From assembly GCA_041738285.1 (NCBI GenBank), contig JBGSQB010000220.1:1-62928 (forward strand): a stretch of DNA of 62,928 nt, read 5' to 3'. Below the pieces are notes generated by a model, which saw only the letters and a program-made list of their open reading frames with translations, ran no database searches and was not told the origin of the DNA. Shown here piece after piece: positions 42,413-50,141 of the stretch. The position numbers and the translations under genes are program-made. How positions within the stretch are numbered: position 1 is the first letter of the stretch; every line of letters begins with the position of its first letter. Origin of the DNA: SZUA-521 sp041738285. Lineage in GTDB: Bacteria; Pseudomonadota; Gammaproteobacteria; Pseudomonadales; Azotimanducaceae.

Positions 42413-42882
42413 CGATCGACATCAACGGCATTGCTCACATCTACATCACCGTGCAGGACTTTGCCCGAGTGCGACCGTTCTATGGTGAACTGCTGCGCTT
42501 CTTCGGCATGGTCTGTCTGGTCGACACCGATGAGCTCTACTACTGCATCGGCGGTCGCACCGGCATCGGGGTTCGCGCGGCGAGCCCGCCGCACCGCGGC
42601 ACACCCTTCGATCAATACCGCGCCGGCCTTCATCATCTGTGCATCCGCGCTCGCAGCCGGGCTGATGTCGATGCCACCGCCACGCGGGTGGCCGAGATCG
42701 GAGGCACCATCATCCACCCGCCGGCGTTGGATAGCTGGGCGCCAGGCTACTACTCGGTCCTGTTCGAAGACCCGTGCGGTACGCGCCTCGAGGTCAACTT
42801 CGTCCCCGGCAAGGGGCACCTGGCGGATGAGGCGACCGCCCCGCTCGACCGGGCGGTGCAGGGGCGTCTCTCCGAGCCGTAA
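42409..42882 (+). CDS. VOC superfamily protein
   Basis: This is a 157-residue glyoxalase/dioxygenase-fold protein. INGIAHIYITVQDFARVRPFYGELLRFFG is the first module; LHHLCIRARSRADVDATATRVAEIGG and YYSVLFEDPCGTRLEVNFVPGKG the second. The His and Glu ligands are present. It is the third gene of the GH20-NahK operon by ATGA overlap; its substrate is not evident. Confidence 0.85.
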   Translation: MTIDINGIAHIYITVQDFARVRPFYGELLRFFGMVCLVDTDELYYCIGGRTGIGVRAASPPHRGTPFDQYRAGLHHLCIRARSRADVDATATRVAEIGGTIIHPPALDSWAPGYYSVLFEDPCGTRLEVNFVPGKGHLADEATAPLDRAVQGRLSEP

Positions 42883-42919
42883 CCAGCTCCGGGGCCAGTT
42901 ACCAGCTCCGGGGCCAGTT
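42882..42919. repeat. Two exact 19-base tandem repeats
   Basis: ACCAGCTCCGGGGCCAGTT occurs at 42882-42900 and again at 42901-42919. It starts right at the end of the VOC gene. Its core GGGGCCAGTTACC resembles the GGGGACAGTTGACC core at 625-638 and 57689-57702, suggesting a related repeat family. Confidence 0.75.
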
Positions 42920-42926
42920 TCCGCGG

Positions 42927-43142
42927 CTAGGTGTAGGCGAGGACGAACTTCACCACGCCAACCACCACCAGCACGAACAGCGCCGTGAAGATGAGTCCCG
43001 CGACGATGAATTGGCCGGGGCGGCCGTGGGTGAAATCCCGCTCCTTGTTGGCCTTGGTCTGTATGCCGATGGCTGCGGCCAGGGTGCTGCTAATGACCTC
43101 TCGGAGCGAGAGTCCTTTACGTTCGGTTTTATCGACGCTCAA
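42927..43142 (-). CDS. DUF2970 small membrane protein
   Basis: This 71-residue protein has an N-terminal basic part (LSLREVISSTLAAAIGIQTKANKERDFTHG) and one C-terminal membrane span (FIVAGLIFTALFVLVVVGVVKFVL). The order, including the RDFTHG element, fits DUF2970, a widespread inner-membrane family of unknown function in beta- and gammaproteobacteria. It is convergent with the VOC gene and divergent from the TerC gene. Confidence 0.85.
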   Translation of the reverse strand: MSVDKTERKGLSLREVISSTLAAAIGIQTKANKERDFTHGRPGQFIVAGLIFTALFVLVVVGVVKFVLAYT

Positions 43143-43262
43143 TGGTTATTCCACATCTGAATTGTGAGCAGATATGTTAGCGCATCGTGGGTGTTACCCA
43201 TTGACTCACTCGTGCGTGCTCGTAATAGTCGAGGCGAGCGCGCATTAGACGCGCCGATTGAA

Positions 43263-43280
43263 TCGATAGGAGCCTATCGA
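43263..43280. promoter_or_regulatory. 18-base palindrome upstream of the TerC-family gene
   Basis: TCGATAGGAGCCTATCGA is a perfect inverted repeat with 8-base arms and a 2-base centre. It lies 46 bases before the ATG at 43326, in the 183-base gap that also serves the divergent DUF2970 gene. It may be a regulator site or part of an RNA leader. I could not match it to a known metal regulator box. Confidence 0.5.
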
Positions 43281-43325
43281 GGTAAGGGGGACCGTGATCG
43301 GCAACTGCCATAGGAAGGGTTGGCC

Positions 43326-43946
43326 ATGATCTCAGCCGGTGAGATCAGCGCGTTTTTCCAGGTCATCCTGGTCGACCTCGTACTCGCGGGTGACAACGCC
43401 ATTGTCATTGCGCTGGCGGTCGCAAGTTTCCCGGTCCGTCAGCGAATTCGCCTCTTGATGCTCGGAATCGTCGCCGCGACCGTGGTGCGAATCATCTTTG
43501 CCTTCGCCACGGTCCACCTGATGGAAGTTGTGGGGCTTCTGCTGGCCGGTGGCATATTGTTGCTGTGGGTGTGCTGGAAGTTGTACCGCGAGATCACGGC
43601 GGTGCGGCAGATGGAGTTGAGTCCGGCGGGCATTTACAGTGGCGCCGACCGCAAACCCACGAAGACCGTCGGTCAGGCAGTGGTACAGATCGTGGTGGCC
43701 GACGTGACCATGTCACTCGACAACGTGCTGGCCGTGGCCGGCATTGCCCGGGAACATACCTGGGTGCTTGTGTTCGGCCTCGCCCTGTCGATCGCCTTCA
43801 TGGGGTTTTGCGCAACGCTGATCGCGCGCTGGCTGCAGAAATACCCTGCGCTGGCCTACCTCGGCCTCTTCACCATTCTCTATGTCGCCGGCGCCATGAT
43901 CTGGGACGGCTCCATTCAAGTGTCTCAGCTCGCGTTCAACGGCTGA
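43326..43946 (+). CDS. TerC/YjbE family integral membrane protein
   Basis: This 206-residue protein has about seven membrane spans and paired acidic motifs. LVLAGDNAIVIALAVASFP near 19-37 and VADVTMSLDNVLAVAGIAREH near 126-146 are the two family repeats with buried Asp/Asn. YjbE-type TerC proteins export manganese or load it onto exoenzymes. GGAAGG before ATG 43326 supports that start over TTG 43320. A perfect palindrome lies upstream (43263-43280). Confidence 0.9.
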   Translation: MISAGEISAFFQVILVDLVLAGDNAIVIALAVASFPVRQRIRLLMLGIVAATVVRIIFAFATVHLMEVVGLLLAGGILLLWVCWKLYREITAVRQMELSPAGIYSGADRKPTKTVGQAVVQIVVADVTMSLDNVLAVAGIAREHTWVLVFGLALSIAFMGFCATLIARWLQKYPALAYLGLFTILYVAGAMIWDGSIQVSQLAFNG

Positions 43947-43959
43947 GCCGGGATCGAAA

Positions 43960-44898
43960 TCAGGCCGGCTCGTTCTCGATCCGCGTCATCCAGTAGTCCG
44001 CATCGAAGTGGGCATCGCCCAGCAGGTGCCGCCACAGGCGGATGCGATTGATGTACTCGAGTCGCCCGGTGTCCGCCTCGAACCAGGGTTCTGGCGTGGT
44101 CAGCAGCGTGTGCGGATGATCGGGTACCGGTGCTTCCTTGACGAAGAAGATCGGGCGCTGATTGGCGTGATCGTTGCCGAGATCTGAGGTGTCCCACAAC
44201 CGCTCCTGTCGCACGGTGGGATTGATGCGGATCTTGAACATGTAGCGCAGCGAATCCGAGCGATTGACGCCGCCGCCGTGCCACATGCCGTGATGCAGGA
44301 ACAGCAATGTGCCAGCCGGGCACACCACGTGCTGCTGGCCGCGGATGTTCTGGTAACGCGCTACGGCCGCTTCGCTGACAATGCGCAGGTGCGTGCCCGG
44401 CACGAAGCGTGTGCCACCCATCTCCCGCGTGACCGCGTGCGGGAAGTACATGATCTGGATGTCGAAGGCGCGCCGCGGGTCGATGGTCGAGTCCTGGTGT
44501 GTGTGCTGCGATGCATTCGGCATGCCGAGCGCAGCGTAGAACGCCGGCGGAAAGGTGATGTGCAGGAAGTGGTGATCGAATACCGGATTGGCGCCTACCA
44601 GGCTTTGGATGGCGCCGCGTACCGCCGGCAGGTCGAGCATGCGTGCGATGGCGCTGTCAGGATCGTACGCATCGGCCAGGGGTGAACCCGCTGGCACCGC
44701 GGGAATTGCACTTGCAGCGAGCAACTTGCCGTAGGCTTTCATCAGCTTCTCGCCAGTGGCCGCGGGCGGCCGACCGACTTCGTCGAGAAACTGGCTGTTG
44801 ATCTCGTCGGGCACGACGGCATCGAGTCGCAGGAACCCACGCGCGACGAACCGCGCCATGTCGGGTGTTTTGAGCAGCACTGCGTCAGACATTCGCAT
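43960..44898 (-). CDS. Phytanoyl-CoA dioxygenase (PhyH) family protein
   Basis: This is a 312-residue Fe(II)/2-oxoglutarate enzyme. QHTHQDSTIDPRRAFDIQIMYFPH contains the HxD metal ligands, and LLFLHHGMWHGGGVNRSDSLRYMFKIRINP holds the distal His and the Arg for 2-oxoglutarate. The final TGRLEYINRIRLWRHLLGD is family-specific. Start 44898 or 44892; either overlaps the stop of the small upstream gene. The substrate cannot be told. A second PhyH gene lies at 48396 in the divergent LacZ chain. Confidence 0.87.
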   Translation of the reverse strand: MRMSDAVLLKTPDMARFVARGFLRLDAVVPDEINSQFLDEVGRPPAATGEKLMKAYGKLLAASAIPAVPAGSPLADAYDPDSAIARMLDLPAVRGAIQSLVGANPVFDHHFLHITFPPAFYAALGMPNASQHTHQDSTIDPRRAFDIQIMYFPHAVTREMGGTRFVPGTHLRIVSEAAVARYQNIRGQQHVVCPAGTLLFLHHGMWHGGGVNRSDSLRYMFKIRINPTVRQERLWDTSDLGNDHANQRPIFFVKEAPVPDHPHTLLTTPEPWFEADTGRLEYINRIRLWRHLLGDAHFDADYWMTRIENEPA

Positions 44899-45163
44899 CT
44901 ACCAATTGCTCGAATATGAACTCGTACTTCAGATACGACGTCGTGAACTCAGTACCCGGCGGGTGGGCCGTGAGCTGCGACATCTGGATCAGGCGCCAAC
45001 CATCGCGTAAGGCCGCAAGCCCGGTCTTGTAGGGAGGTTCTTCGCTGTCACCCGCCATCGTTTCTGTTGCGCCCGTGCCGTCGTACGAAGACCACGCGAT
45101 CACAGGCGCATCGAGAGCGGAATCGGCCAGGTACAACAACAGCAGGTTTTGACGGCGCGGCAT
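44885..45163 (-). CDS. Small conserved hypothetical protein
   Basis: This is a 92-residue soluble protein starting MPRRQNLLLLYLADSALD at 45163; the in-frame ATG at 45238 overlaps the likely promoter of the LacZ gene. LAALRDGWRLIQMSQLTAHPPGTEFTTSYLKYEFIFEQLVD looks conserved and well folded. The 14-base overlap with the PhyH gene suggests co-transcription. No function is known to me. Confidence 0.7.
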   Translation of the reverse strand: MPRRQNLLLLYLADSALDAPVIAWSSYDGTGATETMAGDSEEPPYKTGLAALRDGWRLIQMSQLTAHPPGTEFTTSYLKYEFIFEQLVDANV

Positions 45164-45252
45164 CGACGCAGCATACCCAATGGCACGCAGCCGCGCATCG
45201 CGGCAATTGTCAGTTCGCGGTAAGGTTGCGCACTTCATCAGGGGGGCGCGCA

Positions 45253-48200
45253 GTGCTGCGAATCGGGTCGGTACCGGTGTGGGAGATGCCGGAGTGCTTC
45301 GAGCTCAATCGGCTGCCGATGCGCACGTCTTTCACCCATCATCCGAGCGCTGAATCGGCGCGCAGCGGCGTCTCGCCATGGCAGCGCGACGTCGAACCGC
45401 AGTGGCGCTTTTCACTCGCCGACTCGCCTGACGCGGCGCCGCGCGCATTCGCCGATCAGGATTTCGATGACTCCCGCTGGGACCTCGTCGATGTGCCTGG
45501 CAACTGGACGATGCAGGGCTACGACAAGCCGCACTACACCAACGTAATCATGCCGTTTGCGCTCGAGCCGCCGCACGTGCCGGAGCGGAACCCGACCGGG
45601 CTGTATCGAACCTGGATCAACGTACCGGCGACTTCGAGGCGCACGGTGCTGCATGTCGGCGGCGCCGAAAGTGTGTTGCTCGTATATGTGAATGGTCATT
45701 TCGTGGGTCTGTCGAAGGATTCGCGCCTGCCGGCCGAATTCGACGTCACGCCACACCTCGAACGCGGCAGGAACCTGATCGCGGCCATGGTGATCCGTTG
45801 GTCGGATGCCAGCTACCTCGAAGACCAGGATCACTGGTGGATGGCCGGCATTCATCGCGGCGTGCACTTGTATTCGACCAACGATGCGTATCTGGCCGAC
45901 GTACGGCTGGATGCCGATTGGCTTGGCAAGGGGCGTGGACGGATGTCGGTGGAAGTCGATGTGGGCGGGGCGATCCCTGCGGACGCCAGCGTGCATGTGC
46001 AGCTCGAAACCGCAAACGGACGGCGCTTGGGAAAGGCTCTCGCAGGCACAGTGCCAGCGTTCCGCTTCAACAGCCCGCGTTCGCAAATGGTGTCGGCCGT
46101 GATGTTCGACGGATCGACGGTGCGCCTCGCGGCTGAGTACGGGCGCATCGCGCCCTGGCATCACGAACGCCCCACACGCTATCGCGTCGTGGTCGAACTC
46201 GTCGCGAGCGATGGCGCAGTGCTCGGCGCAACAGCGCAATGGATTGGCTTTCGTCGCGTCGAGGTAAGGGATCGAGCGCTCCTCATCAACGGCGAGCGCG
46301 TACTGATCTATGGCGTCAACCGTCACGATCATCACGACACCCGCGGCAAGACGGTCACGTCCGATGAAATGCGCGAAGACCTGGTGTTGATGAAGCGATT
46401 CAATTTCAACGCGGTGCGCACCTGCCACTATCCGAATGACGCGCGCTTCTATGATCTTGCGGACGAGCTCGGGCTGTACGTCATCGATGAGGCGAACATC
46501 GAATCTCACGCCCGGCAACGCTCGCTTTGTCACAATCCCAGTTATCGCGCGGCCATGGCGTCGCGCTTCATGCGCATGGTGGCGCGGGATCGCAATCACC
46601 CGAGCATCATCGCTTGGTCGCTCGGCAATGAAGCGGGGTATGGCGATGTGCACGAAGCGATGGCGGCGTGGTCACGCGCGAGCGATCCGAGTCGTCCAGT
46701 GCATTACGAAGGCGGGTTCCAAGTCGCCTGGGCGCGCTTTCACGACGCAGCACTCGGTCGTCTGCATCAGCGTGCCGGGATCGATCACAATGGCACCGAC
46801 ATCATCTGTCCGATGTACCCATCCATTGCCGAACTGCGTGAGTTCGACCGACGGTATCGAGGGAACAAGCCACTCATCATGTGTGAGTACTCCCACGCCA
46901 TGGGTAACTCCAATGGCAGTCTCGCGGACTATTGGGAACTGATCGAATCGAGCACCGTGCTGCAGGGTGGATTCATCTGGGATTGGGTCGATCAGGGGCT
47001 CACCAAGCACGCTGAAAGCGGCGAGCCCTACTGGGCCTTCGGCGGCGATTTCGCCGATGAGCCGAACGATCGCAACTTCTGCATCAACGGCCTCGTCTGG
47101 CCTGACCGTACGCCCCATCCCGGCATCTGGGAGCACCACCGTCTGGCGGCACCGCTGCGGACGGAACGCGTGACCGGCAATCGCTTCCGCTTCACCAATC
47201 GATCGCGATTCAGTGACACCAGCGCTTATCGCGTGCGCGCGCTGTGGCTGGTCGATGGCGCGGTGTTGTCGACGCGCGAGGTCGATGTGAAACCGATCGC
47301 GCCAGGGGCCACCCGCACCCTCACTGTTGCGCGTCCTGGTCTGACACTTGCAGCCGGCAGTGAACTCGCATTGCGTCTCGTCTATGAACTGAAGCGCGCG
47401 CAGGGGTGGGCCGATGCCTCGCATCAGGTGGGGTTCGACGAGTGGGTGATCGAACGCAAGCGATCCCGCAAGGCGCGCGTGCGCGGTGAAGTTGGGGTCA
47501 TTGGAACAGAAGTCGTTGCGGCCGACAGTCGCATCACGTTCGATTCAACGACCGGCGAGATGATGCAGTGGCAGGTGGCGGGAACGCATCTCTTGCGCGA
47601 CTCGCCGAGGCTGAACCTGTGGCGCGCGCCCACCGACAACGATGGCATCAAACTGCGGAGGCCCAGTGGCGGTGTGCTGCAGACGTGGCTCGACTGGCAA
47701 TTGCCGTCCGTCCGTGGCGAAGTGCTCGGCACGACACGCACGCGCGGCAAAGGGCGCTTCATGGTCACCCGTCGCATCGAACATCGGTTGACGGGAGTCA
47801 CGACGCCAATCCGTCAGCGCGAACGCTGGCAGGTTTTCGCCGATGGTTCAGTGCTGATCGAACAGACCGTGACGGTGCCCCAGGCCGCTGGGGATCTGCC
47901 CCGCATGGGCATTGCCTTGACGCTTGTCGATGCGTTCGAACGCGTCACCTACTATGGCCGTGGGCCGGATGAAAACTACTGCGACCGCGCGCGTGGTTAT
48001 CCGCTCGGTCGCTATGACGGCGCGATTGATGACGAGTACGTGCCGTACATCGTGCCTCAGGAGCACGGCAATCACACGGACGTGCGCTGGTGTGCGGTCG
48101 AGTCGGCGCAGAGTGGTCTGCTCTGTCAAGGCATCGCAGCATCACAGTTCTCGGTCAGTCGTTATGCAATCGATGCGGTGTTCCGTGCCGCTCACGGCGT

Positions 48201-48399
48201 GGAACTCGAGCGATCCGATCGCGTGCACCTGCACCTGGACCACGCCAATCGTGGACTCGGCACGGGTGCCTGCGGGCCGGACACCTTGCCGTGCTATCAG
48301 GTCGGCGCTGGCCGTCATGTATTCAGCTGGTGGATTCGACCCTACGCGCTGGGCGAAGATCCTGCCGTGCTGGCTCGTACGGGAATTCCGACGCCGTGA
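45253..48399 (+). CDS. lacZ: LacZ-type beta-galactosidase (GH2)
   Basis: This is a 1048-residue GH2 enzyme (E. coli LacZ 1024). Domains run: sugar-binding jelly roll to about 220 (DSRWDLVDVPGNWTMQGYDKPHYTNV and SYLEDQDHWWMAGIHRGVHLY), immunoglobulin domain, TIM barrel, second sandwich, and C-terminal beta-galactosidase small-chain domain. Acid/base Glu460 lies in LGNEAGYGD and nucleophile Glu545 in MCEYSHAMGNSNG. GTG 45253 follows a GGGGGG site and gives a natural length; the frame continues upstream to 45067, and ATG 45286 is a shorter alternative. No signal peptide. GTGA overlap joins it to the second PhyH gene. Confidence 0.93.
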   Translation: MLRIGSVPVWEMPECFELNRLPMRTSFTHHPSAESARSGVSPWQRDVEPQWRFSLADSPDAAPRAFADQDFDDSRWDLVDVPGNWTMQGYDKPHYTNVIMPFALEPPHVPERNPTGLYRTWINVPATSRRTVLHVGGAESVLLVYVNGHFVGLSKDSRLPAEFDVTPHLERGRNLIAAMVIRWSDASYLEDQDHWWMAGIHRGVHLYSTNDAYLADVRLDADWLGKGRGRMSVEVDVGGAIPADASVHVQLETANGRRLGKALAGTVPAFRFNSPRSQMVSAVMFDGSTVRLAAEYGRIAPWHHERPTRYRVVVELVASDGAVLGATAQWIGFRRVEVRDRALLINGERVLIYGVNRHDHHDTRGKTVTSDEMREDLVLMKRFNFNAVRTCHYPNDARFYDLADELGLYVIDEANIESHARQRSLCHNPSYRAAMASRFMRMVARDRNHPSIIAWSLGNEAGYGDVHEAMAAWSRASDPSRPVHYEGGFQVAWARFHDAALGRLHQRAGIDHNGTDIICPMYPSIAELREFDRRYRGNKPLIMCEYSHAMGNSNGSLADYWELIESSTVLQGGFIWDWVDQGLTKHAESGEPYWAFGGDFADEPNDRNFCINGLVWPDRTPHPGIWEHHRLAAPLRTERVTGNRFRFTNRSRFSDTSAYRVRALWLVDGAVLSTREVDVKPIAPGATRTLTVARPGLTLAAGSELALRLVYELKRAQGWADASHQVGFDEWVIERKRSRKARVRGEVGVIGTEVVAADSRITFDSTTGEMMQWQVAGTHLLRDSPRLNLWRAPTDNDGIKLRRPSGGVLQTWLDWQLPSVRGEVLGTTRTRGKGRFMVTRRIEHRLTGVTTPIRQRERWQVFADGSVLIEQTVTVPQAAGDLPRMGIALTLVDAFERVTYYGRGPDENYCDRARGYPLGRYDGAIDDEYVPYIVPQEHGNHTDVRWCAVESAQSGLLCQGIAASQFSVSRYAIDAVFRAAHGVELERSDRVHLHLDHANRGLGTGACGPDTLPCYQVGAGRHVFSWWIRPYALGEDPAVLARTGIPTP

Positions 48400-49208
48400 C
48401 CGCCATGTTCGAACGACATCCGCGCAACCGTGACTTCTGCTGGCGACAGCCAGATGGCCCATTCCGCCGCGTCACCCCCGGCCAGGCGCTCGCCTACGGA
48501 CGCGACGGCGGGTTTGTACTCGAAGCTGCGTTCACGGCCGCGGAAGTGGCAGCGGTTGCCGCGGCGATCGATCCGTTCGAGGCCGAGACGGAAGCGTTTC
48601 TTGCAACCCGCCCCAACGGCACCTACGGCATCGCGCGCGCCAACGAAATCACCTTTCGACCGCACATCGTCGCGAAATCCCAGGTGCTTGCCGACTTCGC
48701 GAGGCACCCCGTCTTGTGTGACCTCGTCGCCGATCTCATCGGTCCCAATGTGCGTCTGTATTGGGATCAGTCGGTGTACAAGAAACCGGCGGCGCATGAA
48801 GAGTTTCCGTGGCACCAGGACAACGGCTACACCTATACCGAGCCGCAGCAGTACCTGACCTGCTGGATCGCGTTGACTCCGGCGACGATCGACAATGGCT
48901 GTCCGTGGATACTGCCCGGCGCGCACTTGAACGGCACCGTCGTGCATCGTTCGACGCGTTTGGGATTCGAGTGCCTGTCCGATGGCGCTGGCGCCGTGCC
49001 ACTCGAACTCGAAGCCGGGTCCATCGCGGTGTTTTCGAGCTTGACGCCGCATCGCACCGGACCGAATCGAACCAATGAGGTGCGCAAGGCGTACATTCTC
49101 CAATACGCACCCGATGGCGCCGTCAGCTTTGCGGCCGACGGCCACCCGGTGCCGTGCACTGCCTCTGACCGGCAGTTCCTCATCATCAACAACGGTGAAC
49201 GCAAATGA
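48396..49208 (+). CDS. Phytanoyl-CoA dioxygenase (PhyH) family protein
   Basis: This 270-residue Fe(II)/2-oxoglutarate enzyme starts at GTG 48396, in GTGA overlap with lacZ and with GGGA nearby; ATG 48405 is the alternative. FPWHQDNGYTYTEPQQYLTCWIALTPATIDNGCPWILPGAH has the HxD motif, and SSLTPHRTGPNRTNEVRKAYILQYAP has the distal His and Arg. It follows a glycosidase, an unusual partner for PhyH, and shares ATGA with the TonB-domain gene. The substrate may be a lipid or sugar-linked compound. Confidence 0.88.
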   Translation: MTAMFERHPRNRDFCWRQPDGPFRRVTPGQALAYGRDGGFVLEAAFTAAEVAAVAAAIDPFEAETEAFLATRPNGTYGIARANEITFRPHIVAKSQVLADFARHPVLCDLVADLIGPNVRLYWDQSVYKKPAAHEEFPWHQDNGYTYTEPQQYLTCWIALTPATIDNGCPWILPGAHLNGTVVHRSTRLGFECLSDGAGAVPLELEAGSIAVFSSLTPHRTGPNRTNEVRKAYILQYAPDGAVSFAADGHPVPCTASDRQFLIINNGERK

Positions 49209-49561
49209 AGAAAGCGCTACTCATGCTGGTCGCGACATCACTGCTGTCTGCTTGCGCTGCAACGGCAAACAGACCGCTGCAGTTCGCTTCGGGTGAGGGG
49301 CCCATGTATCCCTCCGAGGCGAAGGCGCAAGGCGTGGAGGGTTACGTCGTGGTTGGATACGACGTGGACGAGCGTGGTGCTGTGACGAACCTTTCGGTAC
49401 TCGAAGCACAACCGCCGGGCGTGTTCGAACAAGCAGCGCTAGAAGCAGTCGCGAAGTGGCAATTCAATCCGGTCATGCGGCGAGGTGTAGCCGAAGCGGC
49501 GCTCGGCCGCGTCAGCCGTCTCGAGTTCAAGCTCGCGGACACCGAAAGTTATGCGCGCTGA
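49205..49561 (+). CDS. TonB C-terminal domain lipoprotein
   Basis: This is a 118-residue protein with a lipobox-like LLSAC at 13-17 after a short hydrophobic signal. The remainder is a TonB C-terminal domain: YPSEAKAQGVEGYVVVGYDVDERGAVTNLSVLEAQPPGVFEQAALEAVAKWQFNP. There is no Pro-rich linker or N-terminal inner-membrane anchor of a working TonB, so it is unlikely to energise receptors itself. ATGA overlaps the PhyH gene, and it overlaps the next gene by 11 bases. Confidence 0.86.
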   Translation: MKKALLMLVATSLLSACAATANRPLQFASGEGPMYPSEAKAQGVEGYVVVGYDVDERGAVTNLSVLEAQPPGVFEQAALEAVAKWQFNPVMRRGVAEAALGRVSRLEFKLADTESYAR

Positions 49562-50141
49562 GCGAATTCCGAAGTACACGCCGCTGGTGGCGTGCGTAGT
49601 CCTGCTCGGGCTCAGTAGCTGGGCGGGTTATGTCCTGTACGCTGGCTTCGAGGATCTGGTGCGGTTTCTGATTCGCGAGACCGCGTACATCTCGACAACT
49701 TTCTTCCTGCTCGCCTACTTCGCCCGCCCGCTGCGCGACACCTTCGCCCCCGACGTCGGCCGCCGGCTGGTGCAGGTCAGACGTCAGCTTGGACTGGCAG
49801 CCGCGCTGGCTCACACCGTGCACTTCGGTGTCGTCGTCGCCCTGTTTCGATTTACCGGGGAGTCCGTCGATCTGGTGACGCTGATTTTCGGCGGGCTTGG
49901 TTTCGTCATGTTCTGGTTGCTCGCGCTGACATCGAACAGTGCCTCAGTGCGCATGCTGGGCGCGAACTGGAAGCGGCTACACCGATTCGGCATCCACTAC
50001 ATCTGGATCATCTTCATGCAGACATATCTCGGTGATGTGCTCAATCAACCCGTGTATTGGCTGTTCGTTGCGCTGCTGGCAGGCGGGCTCGTGCTGCGCA
50101 TAGGACTGTCTTTTTCTCGACGCGCGGCGGTGGCGTCATGA
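49551..50141 (+). CDS. Ferric reductase-like transmembrane protein
   Basis: This is a 196-residue inner-membrane protein with about five to six spans. LVACVVLLGLSSWAGYVLYAGF, TAYISTTFFLLAYFARPL, LAAALAHTVHFGVVVALFRF, LIFGGLGFVMFWLLALTS and YWLFVALLAGGLVLRIGLSF are seen. Paired His residues in ALAHTVHFG and KRLHRFGIHYIW would ligate heme b, as in the MsrQ/ferric reductase-like family. There is no FAD/NAD domain. It overlaps the TonB-domain and NHL-like genes, indicating co-translation. Confidence 0.83.
   Translation: MRAERIPKYTPLVACVVLLGLSSWAGYVLYAGFEDLVRFLIRETAYISTTFFLLAYFARPLRDTFAPDVGRRLVQVRRQLGLAAALAHTVHFGVVVALFRFTGESVDLVTLIFGGLGFVMFWLLALTSNSASVRMLGANWKRLHRFGIHYIWIIFMQTYLGDVLNQPVYWLFVALLAGGLVLRIGLSFSRRAAVAS

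Noticed and set aside
43143..43325. yybP-ykoY manganese riboswitch before the TerC gene
   Set aside because: The GGGGAGUAG-type conserved parts were not found; only a simple palindrome was seen.
45412..46653. 413-codon minus-strand frame inside lacZ
   Set aside because: This is antisense to the LacZ domains with catalytic residues intact; it shows no family resemblance.
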